Origin: Chromatocurvus sp964613795
Lineage (GTDB): Bacteria; Pseudomonadota; Gammaproteobacteria; Pseudomonadales; Halieaceae
NCBI GenBank assembly: GCA_964613795.1
Contig: CAZTJR010000012.1
Location: forward strand, 1 to 64,000
Direction: 5' to 3'
DNA length: 64,000 nt
The translations under genes and the position numbers were made by a program. Positions 9,861 through 19,505 of this stretch are shown piece by piece. Position 1 is the first letter of the stretch. The number at the start of each line of letters is the position of its first letter. The notes beneath the pieces were generated by a model. That model saw nothing but the letters and a program-made list of their open reading frames with translations, did not search any database and was not told the DNA's origin.

Positions 9861-12800
9861 CTGCTGGCCCTGGGTACGCCGCAACCGCGGCAGGCCAGCT
9901 CGCAGCCAGTCGCCATGAATGGACTTTCCGCTTCCGGCGCAAACGCTCGCGGCGTCATGCTGGACCTGTCCAGCCGGGATGGATCTGTAGATACCATTGA
10001 TGTGTCGATTGCCGGGCCGGTCACCAGTGCCGGTACGGCGGCCAGAGCGCTGGAACTGCAGACGGCCGCCGTGACACTTCGCCAGCAGCTGGATATTACG
10101 GTTGATGGTGGCGTGCAGGCGCAAGGCTTGCGTGCTGGGGGAGTGCAGCTACGCAGTGAGGCGGGTACAGATACTCGTTCAACCACGGTCAGTATCCGTG
10201 ATTCCATGCAAGCACTTGGCCAGCGAGCTTATGCGGTGCTGTTGGACACGGAGGCCGCAGGCGTCGTCGGACAGGTTACCGCGGAGATTGGTGGGGCGCT
10301 GCAGGCGATGGGCACCTATGCCAAAGGCCTGGTTGTTGACAGCCGCGGCGGCAGCATTGATGGCACGACGATTACGGTCGGCGCCGCGAGCCCGGCTGTC
10401 GCTCGGGCGTCCGCCTCGTCGGCTAAGACGCTGGCTGGCAGCCTGCTGGCATCCGGATTTGGCGCCGAGGCACTGCGGGTCGACCTTGAAAGCCGCGAGG
10501 GTCGGGTCGGCGCCCTGGCCGTGAATGTCGCTGGCGGTGTTGTCGCGCGCGGAGTTGCTGCCCGGGGCACCTCGTTAACACGCAGGGCCGCCACGGATCT
10601 CGGCCCTGCGCGGGTGCAGGTGGCGGGTGGCCTGCTGAGCGAGGGCGCCGACGCTGTCGCCCTGGCTGTTGACGATCGGGCCGGCAAGCGCCTGCGGCGT
10701 GAGCTGGTTGACCCCGTCACTTTTATGTCGCCCAGCGTGCAGGGCAGTGCGAGCGGGAACGACGCCACCGACCTGCGTTCGCGTCCTCCGGTCGTGCGCG
10801 GTCTGGTGCGTCGTAACGTCAGTGCGGCGACAGTTGCCCCGGTGCCTGTCGCGGTGTCGCCGGTTGAGACGTCTGTTGCGCTTACGGGCGATTTGGTTGT
10901 CGGCGCGCGGTGGGCGTTGATTTCGCTGTTACTTCCGCCGGTCATTCTCAGCTGAACGGCAAGATCGCAGGTGATCTTGTCATTGCTGGTCCCGGTGCGG
11001 CCGGCATCACGCAGTGCACGACGCGCGGTGAGGTGACGGGGAACCTGGCGGTTGGCGGTGATTTTCTGGTCGGGGGGAACGGATCGACAGGAATTCAGCT
11101 GGAGGCTGTTGACGGCGCTGCTTCCACTGGCCTCTCCGTTGGCGGTGCGATGGTCGTGGAGGGGCGGAGGGCCACGGCGGTTTCTGTCGATGCACGAGAC
11201 GGTGCCGCGGAAAAGTCGATGCTGGCCTGGCACTGCGGAATGATGCGAGCGTCCGCGGCGACGACGCGGCGCTTCTGGCAGGCAGCGCAGAGAATGCGAG
11301 CTGGATGACCGAGCTGACTGTCGAAGCCGACAATACGGCGTATGTGGGTCGACGAGCGCGGCTTGTCTCTCTCTCCGGTCGGGCGGCGCTGGCGCTGGAG
11401 AATCGGGGGCAGCTATTTGGCGAGGAGGGCCTGGAGCACCGCCTGCTGGTCACGGCCGACGGGGATGACCGGGTGGAGAACCACGGGTTGTTCGCGGGTA
11501 CTCTCGATCTTGGTGCAGGCACAAATCGCGTCGTGAATGCTGCCGGCGCCTTGTGGCAGTCCGGCGCAGCGACGATGGGCGGTACACTGTCCCTCGCTAC
11601 CACCAGTGCCGCACTGATCCGCCCCGGTCACCACCGCAGTGCGATCCTGAGCAGCGCCAGCGCACGCGACGACGGGGCTGCACTGACGGTGCGCCCTTCG
11701 TTCTTCGTGGACTACAGTACGGTGGCAGGTGCGCTTGGCTACGGCGTTAACTATGAGGTGGACTTCCGGCCAGACTGGTTGGGAGGAAACCTGCGTCTGG
11801 TGGGTGCACACATTAACGCCCTGCAGAGTGCAGGCTCCAACGCGGCTTATGCCGAACTGGTGAGTGAGCTGGTCTACACCGCTGACGCCGAGTGGGTCCG
11901 CGGCACTTACGAGGCACTGTCACCGGAATATTATGCGTATGAAGAAGCGCAGTTTCTGCGCGGTGCACAGTCGTTTACCGACAGCCTTGTTGCCTGTCGC
12001 GGCAATGACGGCAACCGCCGCGCTGATGACCGCGGCAGCTGTCTCTGGGTAGAGCTGTCCCAGAGCGGCGAGCATATCCGCATGGGTGATGACTGATCGC
12101 GGGGGGAGTTTGATCGTCAGCGCCAGGGCCTTGGTGGACAGCTTGCTGTCGCGCCGGGCCTGTGGGCGGGTTTTGCTGCCGCTCGGGACGATACGCGGGG
12201 TACAGCCACGTCGCTCGCAACGGATTCTGAGATGAACGCATTGCACCTTGGCGCGATCTTGAAGTACCAGCCGGTATCCTCCGTGATGCTCGCCGGCAGC
12301 CTGTCCTGGTCCTCCCTTGACAGTCGTGCAAACCGGGGCGTCAGCGGTAGCGGGAGGCAGGCGAGGTCTCAGCGAGACGGCAGGATTTTCAGTGCTCTGC
12401 TCAGCGCCTCGCTCACCGCAGGCGGTACTGCCGGCTATGTACGCCCGTCACTGGATCTGGGCTTTCACCGTGTCGATATAGACGGCTCCAACGAGTTTGG
12501 CGACAGTGCGCTGCGGTTGAGATTGCCGGCCAGCAGGCAGCGTTACTGGTGGCTGCGGCCGCGCGTTGAGACGGGCTTTGAGCGCGCGCTGGGGGAGGAT
12601 ACGACCATGCGTCTTCGAGCCGGCTTGGATTGGCGCTATTACGCAGGTCGCGACGAATACCGGGCCGCGGCTGGTCTGATACAGGCACCGGCGGGTACAG
12701 CCTCCATGATTCCCGCTGTGGACATCGGTCATCAGGGCCTCGGCGCCGATGTCGGCATGAGCCTGCACTGGCGCAGCGGTGCCAGTCTGAATCTCGAGGC

Positions 12801-12867
12801 CAGCTGGCAGGATTCTGATGCCTGGTCCGGGGAGCAGCTGCGGTTGCGTCTCGAGTTGCCGCTGTAG
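9860..12867 (+). pseudogene. Autotransporter adhesin pseudogene (truncated start, two frameshifts, one stop)
   Basis: The first part encodes repetitive Gly/Ala/Val-rich beta-helix passenger sequence. The C-terminal part reads like an autotransporter barrel: an AHINALQSAGSNAAYAELV linker region, WVELSQSGEH, then EFDRQRQGLGGQLAV and final strands ending LRLRLELPL. The passenger frame breaks near 10905, moving to the frame beginning GVDFAVTSAGHSQLNG. It breaks again near 11215-11230, where the correct continuation reads GLALRNDASVRGDDAALLAG. An in-frame TGA at 12094-12096 interrupts the barrel. The signal peptide and first passenger part are missing: homology begins right at the junction with the kinase remnant. 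In a working version the protein would be secreted through its own barrel. Confidence 0.8.
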
Positions 12868-12944
12868 CGTTAAAGGGCCGCGAGGCTTGCGTTGGCAGAC
12901 CGCGGTTTTTGGCCGCATGACTCATTAGAAAGGACAACGTCACG

Positions 12945-13910
12945 ATGCATGTGCTCACAGATGCCTATGCGCTTGGTATTGCGCAGGGAACGGGTCTGAC
13001 GCGGCACGCGCACGAGCTCCTTGAGGTTCATAAGGCACTGGGTTACCGCAGGGCATTGTTTTTTGGTGCGCCGGTTCCCCGGGTGGTGCGGGCTCTCCGG
13101 CCATCTGTTGTCTTTCAAAGTGTATTCGCAGAAGAGCAGCAGCGACTGCTGGATACACCGTTGACCCAGCTTTCTGCCATCGCCGGGCGAGTTGCCCGCC
13201 AGGGGCTTGGTGCCCTGCTTCCGCATGCCGCGCGCATGCACGAACTGAAAGCGGACCCTGCGGTGTTCTTCAGCGATACCAGTATAGACATTGAAAGTTT
13301 TGACCTCTTCAACAGCGGTGGTCTGTTCCGTGCCGCCTTTGCCTGGGCCGCGCTAAGCGGGCGCAATCTGAGTACAAACTTTCCTGCGGGCCTTGCTCGG
13401 CCAGATCTGATTCACTGCACGTCGCCCGTGCCGGTGCGGCTTCGGGGCATTCCCCGTGTCACCACCGTCCACGACCTTATTCCGATAACACTGCCGCAAA
13501 GTACTCGCATTCCCTTGCACAGTTACTACCGGATTATGCGTGCGTCACTGCGCCATTGTATGCTGCGTCTCTGAACAAACGGCGCACGAGGTCGCGAGAT
13601 TTTTCGGGCTAGCCGATAGACAGTTGGCTGTCACCTATCAGTCCGTGAATCTGGGTCCTTATCGGGAGCAGTTGTCGGATCATTTCGTAAAGGCGGCGCG
13701 CTGCCTGTGTTTCCCATCCCTGGCCGAGGGATTTGGCCTGCCTGTGCTTGAGGCAATGTCCCTTGGCGTGCCGGTCATCACCGCCAACCGGCCGGCACTC
13801 CGCGAGGTTGCTGGTGACGCGGCGCTGTTCACAGACCCGCGCAATATCGCTGAGCTGGCGGCTGCATTGCGTCACCTGAGCAGCGATGACCTGGCGATAG
13901 CCTCTTCCTC
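12945..13910 (+). pseudogene. Glycosyltransferase family 4 pseudogene
   Basis: The N-terminal half (209 codons from the ATG at 12945, with AAAGGA upstream) ends in the GT4-like TSPVPVRLRGIPRVTTVHDL. The frame then shifts near 13555. The second frame continues with VCCVSEQTAHEVARFFGLAD and a C-terminal donor-binding block, CLCFPSLAEGFGLPVLEAMS. Between LAVTYQSVN and the FPSLAEGFGLP block an intact enzyme has well over 100 residues, but here there are about 25, so the middle is deleted. The 3' end runs into the opposite-strand sulfotransferase remnant around 13870-13910. Together these lesions make the gene inactive. An intact copy would have transferred a nucleotide-activated sugar in surface polysaccharide synthesis. 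Confidence 0.75.
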
Positions 13911-14369
13911 CCGATAGACAAACAGGAATACCGGGTTCACCAGCAGGTGCCGAATTTGCTGGATGTAATAAATGGAGTTGGGCACTTTCCAGCCCCAGTA
14001 GCGGTGCGTGCGGTTTCGGGCCTCTATGACGGGCAGTAAACATGCCTCGATGTTGGGGTTTCTCCGCGCGTCGCCAGGACGCACTTTGAACGCCGGGTCT
14101 TCATACTGCGCCGTCCGGAAATCCCCCATGTAGATACCCGAGGCGTGGAGAGCCCCTGCGAGCAGACTGGTTCCACCCCGTGGGCACCCCAGGACAACAA
14201 AAGTTCGCTCGGTTACCGCAGGTTTGGGAGCCGCTTGGTCGAGCAGTCGCATCGCGGGATAGACGGGTGAGGATAAACGCTCGGTCGCCTCGCGAAACGC
14301 AGCGATGATGCCCAGCTCTTTGCGCAGGCGCCACGTGTAGTGTTCCATGCTGCGCCAGCGTCCATTCAT
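13872..14369 (-). pseudogene. 3'-truncated sulfotransferase
   Basis: The product has the PAPS-binding P-loop of sulfotransferases in FVVLGCPRGGTSLLAGALHA near residue 60, and the first half of the fold up to VFLFVYREEEAIARSS, the region of the 3'-phosphate-binding strand. An intact relative would continue for roughly 100 residues, but here the frame stops just after crossing into the convergent glycosyltransferase remnant. The likely start is the ATG at 14348 (MEHYTWRLRKEL) or at 14369. Neighbouring sulfotransferases suggest a former sulfated-glycan locus. It may still be translated but is unlikely to be active. Confidence 0.6.
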
Positions 14370-14403
14370 GGCGGAATCGCTGGGAGCGCATTATATTGCG
14401 TGT

Positions 14404-14985
14404 TCATGTGCGGGCGGCGGCCCGACGATAGAGTTCTCCGCACAGGACCTCGTCGGGCGGGGCCAGGTTCAGGTGAGACGCCAGGCGCCGGAGAAAGCGG
14501 GGTGTGTCGAAGGCGATCTCTTCATAGTCTGCGACCAGGGCTGATGAGCGCAGCCAGCCGGCTGTGATAGCGACACCTCGCTGTACGCGTTCCAGTGCAT
14601 CTCCCGCACCATCAATGGCGCTGAAGGCGCCACTGGTGTGCTTTCTGCCCGCATCGCGAAGTGCGAGAAGGATATCCCGGGGGTCGCGGATATTGACCAC
14701 GGCGGCCACCTGACCGCAATCGATCAGCTTGCCCAGGGTTGTGTTGCATGCGCCATGAGACTTGATGGCGATGAGCCGGGGGTCCCGGGCGTGCGCCGCC
14801 AGCTTATACAGCCAGTCGCGATCCCGACCCTGGGCTCGCATGCCGAAATTCTGTGATCGGCCTGATTCCACAACACCCGGGGGAAGATTGTCCTGTGGGT
14901 GGCCTCGGGCTTCCAGTAAGGCGGACACCAGCTGAAAACAGAGCGTGGACCCACTCTTGTGTGGGCCATAGCATATGATGAACAT
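14404..14985 (-). CDS. Small P-loop sulfotransferase-like protein
   Basis: The 193-residue product starts MFIICYGPHKSGST, a 5'-phosphosulfate-binding P-loop placed directly at the N-terminus. It later shows VVNIRDPRDILLALRD, matching the 3'-phosphate-binding RDP motif of sulfotransferases, and ends with helices (DYEEIAFDTPRFLRRLASHL) typical of the family. The frame extends to 15030, but the ATG at 14985 has GGGAG upstream and lets the protein begin at the first strand. Acceptor unknown: a polysaccharide or lipid is the usual guess for such bacterial genes. It lies 13 bases after the next gene upstream on the same strand. Confidence 0.7.
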   Translation of the reverse strand: MFIICYGPHKSGSTLCFQLVSALLEARGHPQDNLPPGVVESGRSQNFGMRAQGRDRDWLYKLAAHARDPRLIAIKSHGACNTTLGKLIDCGQVAAVVNIRDPRDILLALRDAGRKHTSGAFSAIDGAGDALERVQRGVAITAGWLRSSALVADYEEIAFDTPRFLRRLASHLNLAPPDEVLCGELYRRAAART

Positions 14986-14998
14986 GACTTCTCCCAGA

Positions 14999-15460
14999 TC
15001 AGGGTTTGGGTGGCTTGTCCCAGAGCTCAAAGAGCGGTCGGTTAACGTGTTCCATCAACCTTTTCTGGCGTTCACTGAGAATGGCATCGGCGGGACGCCG
15101 ATCAAGGCGGTTGGATCCCTTGGCGTGCGGGACTGACGCTGGCAGCTCCAGCCCTGCGAGTGCCTCCAGCAAGGGCAGCTCCCGGTGCAGTTCCTCAAGA
15201 CGCAGTATCAGGGCATAGGGCTTGCGCTCGCCGCGCCAGGTCCGGTGCAGCCCGTAGCGCCTGAGATTGACGTGTGGCCGGCTGACGACCTCGTCGATCG
15301 CCTGTTCAATGCTGTCACCCTCTCCTTTGTTGAGATTCCAGATAGTGAGCGGCGTCACAGCCGCATCCCCACTGCAGGCAGCGGACAGCAGTAGTTCCAT
15401 CGTCGTTCCGCCGACCTTTTTGGGCTTGATGAAAATGAGCTTACCGGGAATGTGTATCAC
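14999..15460 (-). CDS. Short sulfotransferase-like protein
   Basis: The 153-residue product begins with IFIKPKKVGGTTMELLL, resembling the P-loop of sulfotransferase family 2 proteins (normally IPKTGGTS). Its C-terminal half (YALILRLEELHRELPLLEAL, then LSERQKRLMEHVNRPLFELW) resembles the end of that family. Relatives are usually well over 200 residues, and the RDP motif region is not recognisable, so an internal deletion is likely. The start is GTG at 15460, six bases after the upstream frame's stop. It may be a decayed member of the sulfation locus and not an active enzyme. Confidence 0.5.
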   Translation of the reverse strand: MIHIPGKLIFIKPKKVGGTTMELLLSAACSGDAAVTPLTIWNLNKGEGDSIEQAIDEVVSRPHVNLRRYGLHRTWRGERKPYALILRLEELHRELPLLEALAGLELPASVPHAKGSNRLDRRPADAILSERQKRLMEHVNRPLFELWDKPPKP

Positions 15461-15466
15461 GGTCGT

Positions 15467-16380
15467 CTACGCATCGTCGTCGTATTCACCCCGCGCTGCA
15501 TCGTCGCTTAGCAGACTCTCCAGGGCGGAACGATCGCCCCAGCGCAGTGCGGCCACGCCCTTCTGCTGGAATACACTTTGCCTGCGCAAACGCAACAGGT
15601 TCTGCAGCAGGCTCCCCAGGGAGCTGCCAAGAATAGAGATCAGTACGGTAAACAGCAGCCGCGCAAGATCAAAACTGAACAGATCCATGGTCAGGGATGC
15701 GGCAAGCAACAGCAGTACCGTCAGTGGCATAAGCGCTGAAAACACCTGCCGTGCATTAACCAAACGCAGCCGATGGTCGATCAGTGGGGCAAGACCTTCT
15801 TGTTGCGCGTCAAGCTCGATTTGTTGTGTAGGCCAGATCGCACGCCGAAAGCTGAGCATCAGCACGATCGCCACCACGGCTGCGAAGCCCAGAGCCGTGG
15901 GCTCCAACAGCAGCAGCACGGTCGCGGCTACCAGGCTACGCGCAATCTCAAAACCGGATAGCACCAGCAATCGAAGGGCCATGCCTGTTGCCCGCGCGAG
16001 CCCATCGAGGCGTTTCTCAGCACTGGCGCCTGGGGTTGCTCCCTGTAATAGACCCGCGCTGCGGCGTAGCCAGTGTGCCATAGCTGATATTCCACGCGCT
16101 TGCTCAGGGCCAGGCCCCAGCTCGCCAGCATCAAAAGGGCAAAGGGTGCCGCCCAGTGTAGCGACAGGTTCAGCGCCTCACCCGTCGGCAGGGGCAGTGC
16201 GTAGTGCACGAGTGAGCCACCGCGTGAACCGGCGTCCCGAAGAATCGGCAAGAGTAAAAAAACGGATGTGAGGAGCATCATCCCCGCGGTGCCACTGGCG
16301 AGGTAATAGTGCAGGCAGGCCCGGCCTGCCGCGCGCCGATCCAGACTGAGTACGTTGCGGGCATCGGTCCACAGTGTCAC
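15467..16380 (-). pseudogene. Frameshifted multi-spanning membrane protein
   Basis: Two overlapping frames together make one protein. The first (from GTG 16380) has two hydrophobic segments (TAGMMLLTSVFLLLPIL and LHWAAPFALLMLASWGLAL) and runs well to HTGYAAARVYYREQ. The second (to 15467) continues from GASAEKRLDGLARATGMALR with about four more segments, including SLVAATVLLLLEP and LLFTVLISILGSSLGSLLQ. The switch lies between about 16020 and 16085 and needs a single-base indel. Segment pattern and connecting loops recall an ABC-exporter membrane domain without an ATPase domain, but I cannot assign a family. A sequencing error cannot be excluded. Confidence 0.5.
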
Positions 16381-16471
16381 GGAAAGCCTGCCTATGGTTC
16401 ACTCGTCGTCATGGTGGCGTTTGTCTGGCTTCCTGTGTGCAGAGGGCGCTGCCTGCGCGCCAGCAAACGGG

Positions 16472-18820
16472 TCACTGTCGCGCAGAGTCTCTCTCCTCGC
16501 GCGTCAGCCCCAGGCGCGCAGTGCCGGCCAGCGCCAGGCCACAGACCAGCACGAGGAGGGCGGGCAGTGGCAGGAATGGTACCGGTGCGACACCTTCAAC
16601 AAGCAGCAGAATCCCACCGTAGCCACTGGTGATTCCCGCCGTCAGGGTGCTGGCCCTGCCCTGGCTGACCCACTGACCGCCCAGCGAGCGCTGCAGTGTG
16701 ATGTCTTCAAACTCAACACTGCCATCCTGTGGGTCCACGGACAGCTGCAGCAGCCTCGGTTCGTAGTAGGCGCGCGATAGCGGCAATGTCAGCGTGGCGG
16801 GTGCGGCGCATTCAGCGCCCCGCCAATCGCTGGACGACACCACGCTCAGCACATTCTGCAGGCTTCCTCCGTCGGGCAGGTTTGGGATGTCACCGGGCCC
16901 GACAGGCAGACCTGCGGCGGCTGCCAGCGTTTGCGCTTCCCGAAAGTCATCGAGTCCGGCAATGTCAGCGACACTGATCAGGCGCGTGCTGCCCGCGTTG
17001 GTCACGTCACAAAAACGCACCGTGGCGCCATCAGGGAGCTCGACGGAGACGTTCTTGCCCGCTGGCGTATTGTCCGGAAGCGCAGTGAGAGCGATGAGCT
17101 CCCAGCCGCCCTGGTCAGTGCGGTCCGGGTCGGTGAGCAGGTTCAAGGGATTCGCAGTACCGAGATACAGCTGCTCGTTGGAGGCGATCATGGTTCTGAT
17201 CCCATAGTTTGCTGGATTTCCCACGCCGTCCAGTGTTTCCGGGAGCGCGGGTCCCTCGGGGGTGGGAAAATACCAGAGATCGGCGCCAGTAAGGGTGTCC
17301 GCCAACTGGTTGGTAACCGCGGATGCCAGGGCATCAATCAGGGGATTGCCGCTGTCGATGACATCATCGCCAACTCCCGCCAGCAGAAGGCTTGTCCAGT
17401 CCATCGTACCAACGAAAAGACGGTCATCAAAAACCTGCATGGTCCATGTATAGTTGTTCAGCGGATTGTTGAAACCGGCGGTGCCGAACAGCGGGGATTC
17501 TCCGAGCAGATTCTGGGCCGTATCCCAGCTTCCATCCTGCGGGTCAAACACCGGCATGCTGTCGTAGCCATAGAGCAGCTCGACATCCGGCGCGGTGGTC
17601 AGGTCGCGCGCGCGGAAAATACTGATAGCGCGCTCGCTGTTGAGGAAGAGATCCTGCGGATCGCTGTTGGCCGTGCAGCTGTTGCCCACGTTCTCACACG
17701 CGGCACCGTGTGCCAGCGTCGACAGTGAGGGTACATGCATGGTGCCCCAGTACAGATAGTCACCGTAGGAGGCCAGTGCGCCACCGCCATAGGTCTGACG
17801 GGTGATGGGGTCTGCCTCGTAATCAGACACGCTCCAGATTTCTTGCCAGCTGGCAGCGTCTGCCCCCACCTCGGGCAGGCCGCCCTGGGGAATCGTGGGG
17901 CTCATGTACAGCCCGGCCACGGTGTCTCCGTTACCCACTGTGTCGGGCCAGGTAGTCACGAAAACCCGGTCTTCGTGCTCAGCGAGCTCGGCGACGGTTG
18001 ACGGGAGAATACCCACCTCGTCGAAGTCAAAGGGACTGTTTACGCTGCCCCGCCAGCGGAGGACGCGCCCCGTGGATTCACTGCCATATGTGCCGACCCC
18101 GGCGTAGAGCTCCCCGTCGACAACGAGAAACTTGCGTATATTGTTGTAGTCGGGCAGCTGTGTTGCCTCAAGGAAGGCACCATTGCTGTCAAAGGCGAAC
18201 AGGTTAATGCCTGACTCTGGATCCAGTGCGGGACCCGCGAAGAGCACGACGCCGTTGAGACTGCCGGCGGCGCGTATGCCCAGGGTAGTCGCCAGCAAGC
18301 CCGCGGCCTTTGTCGGGAGTGTCTCGCCCAGATTGTCGAGCAGTTTGCTGTCAGCATCATAGCTGTACAGCTGCGGTGGCCGGAAATCCCCGATCGCTGC
18401 CGGTAGGTCACCGGGGTTCAGCACGCCGGGGATACCGTTCCTGACCAGCGGGCTTGAACCGAACTCACACACGTACTCGGGGGTAATGACAGGGTCCAGG
18501 GACTGCAGAAAGGAACCAATCACAAGGCACTGGGTATTGGCGACCGTGCCGAAGAAGGCCTTTTCATTAGCTACGGTCAGTCCCCAGATGTAGGCCTGAT
18601 CCACTTTTGGCTGCGCATCGCCGCAGGGTGGCGCGAGATTTTCAGGGTCTATGCCGACACCTTCAAAGCAGCTCTCGGGTTGCGCTTTGGCAACCCTCGT
18701 GCCACTCAGTGTCTGGAATGTCAGGGTTTTATCGGTTTGTGCAAGGCTGGTGGGGCTGTTCAGTGTCGCGCAGGCGCATAGCACGCAGACGCGCGCGAGG
18801 GTGCTCGGGACGGGGCGCAT
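16472..18820 (-). CDS. Secreted protein with C-terminal sorting-signal-like tail
   Basis: From the ATG at 18820 the product is 782 residues with a signal peptide (MRPVPSTLARVCVLCACATL, cleavage near SLAQ). The body is rich in short strands and Gly-Asp-Trp turns (VVDGELYAGVGTYGSE, FDDRLFVGTMDW, ASNEQLYLGTANP). The recurring pattern of a readout followed by an LYxGT-like phrase suggests a beta-propeller or similar repeat. The C-terminus has a proline motif (VPFLPLP), a hydrophobic segment and a short basic end (LGLTREER), laid out like PEP-CTERM/IPTL-CTERM signals but not matching either exactly. The function is unknown. A 148-bp gap separates it from the RiPP operon upstream. Confidence 0.7.
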   Translation of the reverse strand: MRPVPSTLARVCVLCACATLNSPTSLAQTDKTLTFQTLSGTRVAKAQPESCFEGVGIDPENLAPPCGDAQPKVDQAYIWGLTVANEKAFFGTVANTQCLVIGSFLQSLDPVITPEYVCEFGSSPLVRNGIPGVLNPGDLPAAIGDFRPPQLYSYDADSKLLDNLGETLPTKAAGLLATTLGIRAAGSLNGVVLFAGPALDPESGINLFAFDSNGAFLEATQLPDYNNIRKFLVVDGELYAGVGTYGSESTGRVLRWRGSVNSPFDFDEVGILPSTVAELAEHEDRVFVTTWPDTVGNGDTVAGLYMSPTIPQGGLPEVGADAASWQEIWSVSDYEADPITRQTYGGGALASYGDYLYWGTMHVPSLSTLAHGAACENVGNSCTANSDPQDLFLNSERAISIFRARDLTTAPDVELLYGYDSMPVFDPQDGSWDTAQNLLGESPLFGTAGFNNPLNNYTWTMQVFDDRLFVGTMDWTSLLLAGVGDDVIDSGNPLIDALASAVTNQLADTLTGADLWYFPTPEGPALPETLDGVGNPANYGIRTMIASNEQLYLGTANPLNLLTDPDRTDQGGWELIALTALPDNTPAGKNVSVELPDGATVRFCDVTNAGSTRLISVADIAGLDDFREAQTLAAAAGLPVGPGDIPNLPDGGSLQNVLSVVSSSDWRGAECAAPATLTLPLSRAYYEPRLLQLSVDPQDGSVEFEDITLQRSLGGQWVSQGRASTLTAGITSGYGGILLLVEGVAPVPFLPLPALLVLVCGLALAGTARLGLTREERDSARQ

Positions 18821-18947
18821 AATCGTAGGTGGCTTCTTATTAAAAATGGAACTATGCGCGATATCGTCCACGAAAGGCACTGATTTACTGTGAAGGTTTG
18901 TGAACCCATGAGGTTCGTTGCACTTCTACCGCGTTTCCAAGGACCGG

Positions 18948-18973
18948 TGTGAAGCATCGACAAGCGCTTCACA
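18948..18973 (-). terminator. Perfect 8-bp inverted repeat at the end of the RiPP operon
   Basis: TGTGAAGC at 18948-18955 and GCTTCACA at 18966-18973 can pair with a 10-base loop. The repeat overlaps the stop codon of the last RiPP operon gene. There is no T-tract on the transcript side, so it is not a textbook intrinsic terminator. It could be a processing or weak termination hairpin, or an operator for the secreted-protein gene. Confidence 0.3.
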
Positions 18974-19484
18974 AACCACTTGCCATGCAGTAATCACGCA
19001 CATTGAGGTAGGTGGTCGGTGCGCTCGCTTGAAACTCAACACTGAATACATACCGTGGCTCATCGAAATTCAGAACGGTATGCTGAATTTGAGTATTGAA
19101 CACGTAAAGACTTCCGGGTTGGTACATCAGCCGGTGCAGGTTGTACTGAACACCGTCGCCGTAATCCGGACTGAACAAAGTCTCTGATGGATGCCGGCCA
19201 TTTGTTACCGTCGGCAGTAACATGTTGATGGCCAGCCGCCGCTCCGTGTCGGTGTGCCAGTCGTAACCTTTGTAGGGCCCGATTCGAAGTACACCGGCCT
19301 GTTGAATCGGGAACGTTTCGTTAATTTGGGCCAGCGCTGGATTACGCTGCCACACTTCACGGCTTAGCGCTGCGGCCTCAAAGTTAAAGTAGTGCTGATA
19401 GTCAAGGTGCGCTACGTTCGTGCCGAGGATGTGGTCACACAGCTCGGCGGCATCCGTTTGCAGGCGATAATAATACTCAATCAT
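18969..19484 (-). CDS. Fe(II)/2-oxoglutarate oxygenase-like tailoring protein
   Basis: The 171-residue product carries the facial-triad pattern of Fe(II)/2-oxoglutarate oxygenases: His77-x-Asp79 in GYDWHTDTERR and His135 in NTQIQHTVLNF, followed by Arg144, a plausible 2-oxoglutarate anchor. The surrounding strands (LAINMLLP, PGSLYVFN, YVFSVEF) fit a double-stranded beta-helix similar to small aspartyl/asparaginyl hydroxylase-like proteins. It is the last gene of the RiPP operon, 21 bp after the ABC exporter gene, with GAGGTG before its start. I infer hydroxylation of the lanthipeptide precursor or of its ornithine. Housekeeping roles are possible, but the operon position argues for tailoring. 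Confidence 0.72.
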   Translation of the reverse strand: MIEYYYRLQTDAAELCDHILGTNVAHLDYQHYFNFEAAALSREVWQRNPALAQINETFPIQQAGVLRIGPYKGYDWHTDTERRLAINMLLPTVTNGRHPSETLFSPDYGDGVQYNLHRLMYQPGSLYVFNTQIQHTVLNFDEPRYVFSVEFQASAPTTYLNVRDYCMASGL

Positions 19485-19505
19485 TTGCCACCTCGTGTCA
19501 GGCCA

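Noticed and set aside
9860..12867. Several separate small plus-strand proteins instead of one pseudogene
   Set aside because: The frames join smoothly into one autotransporter passenger plus barrel when two frameshifts and one stop are allowed.
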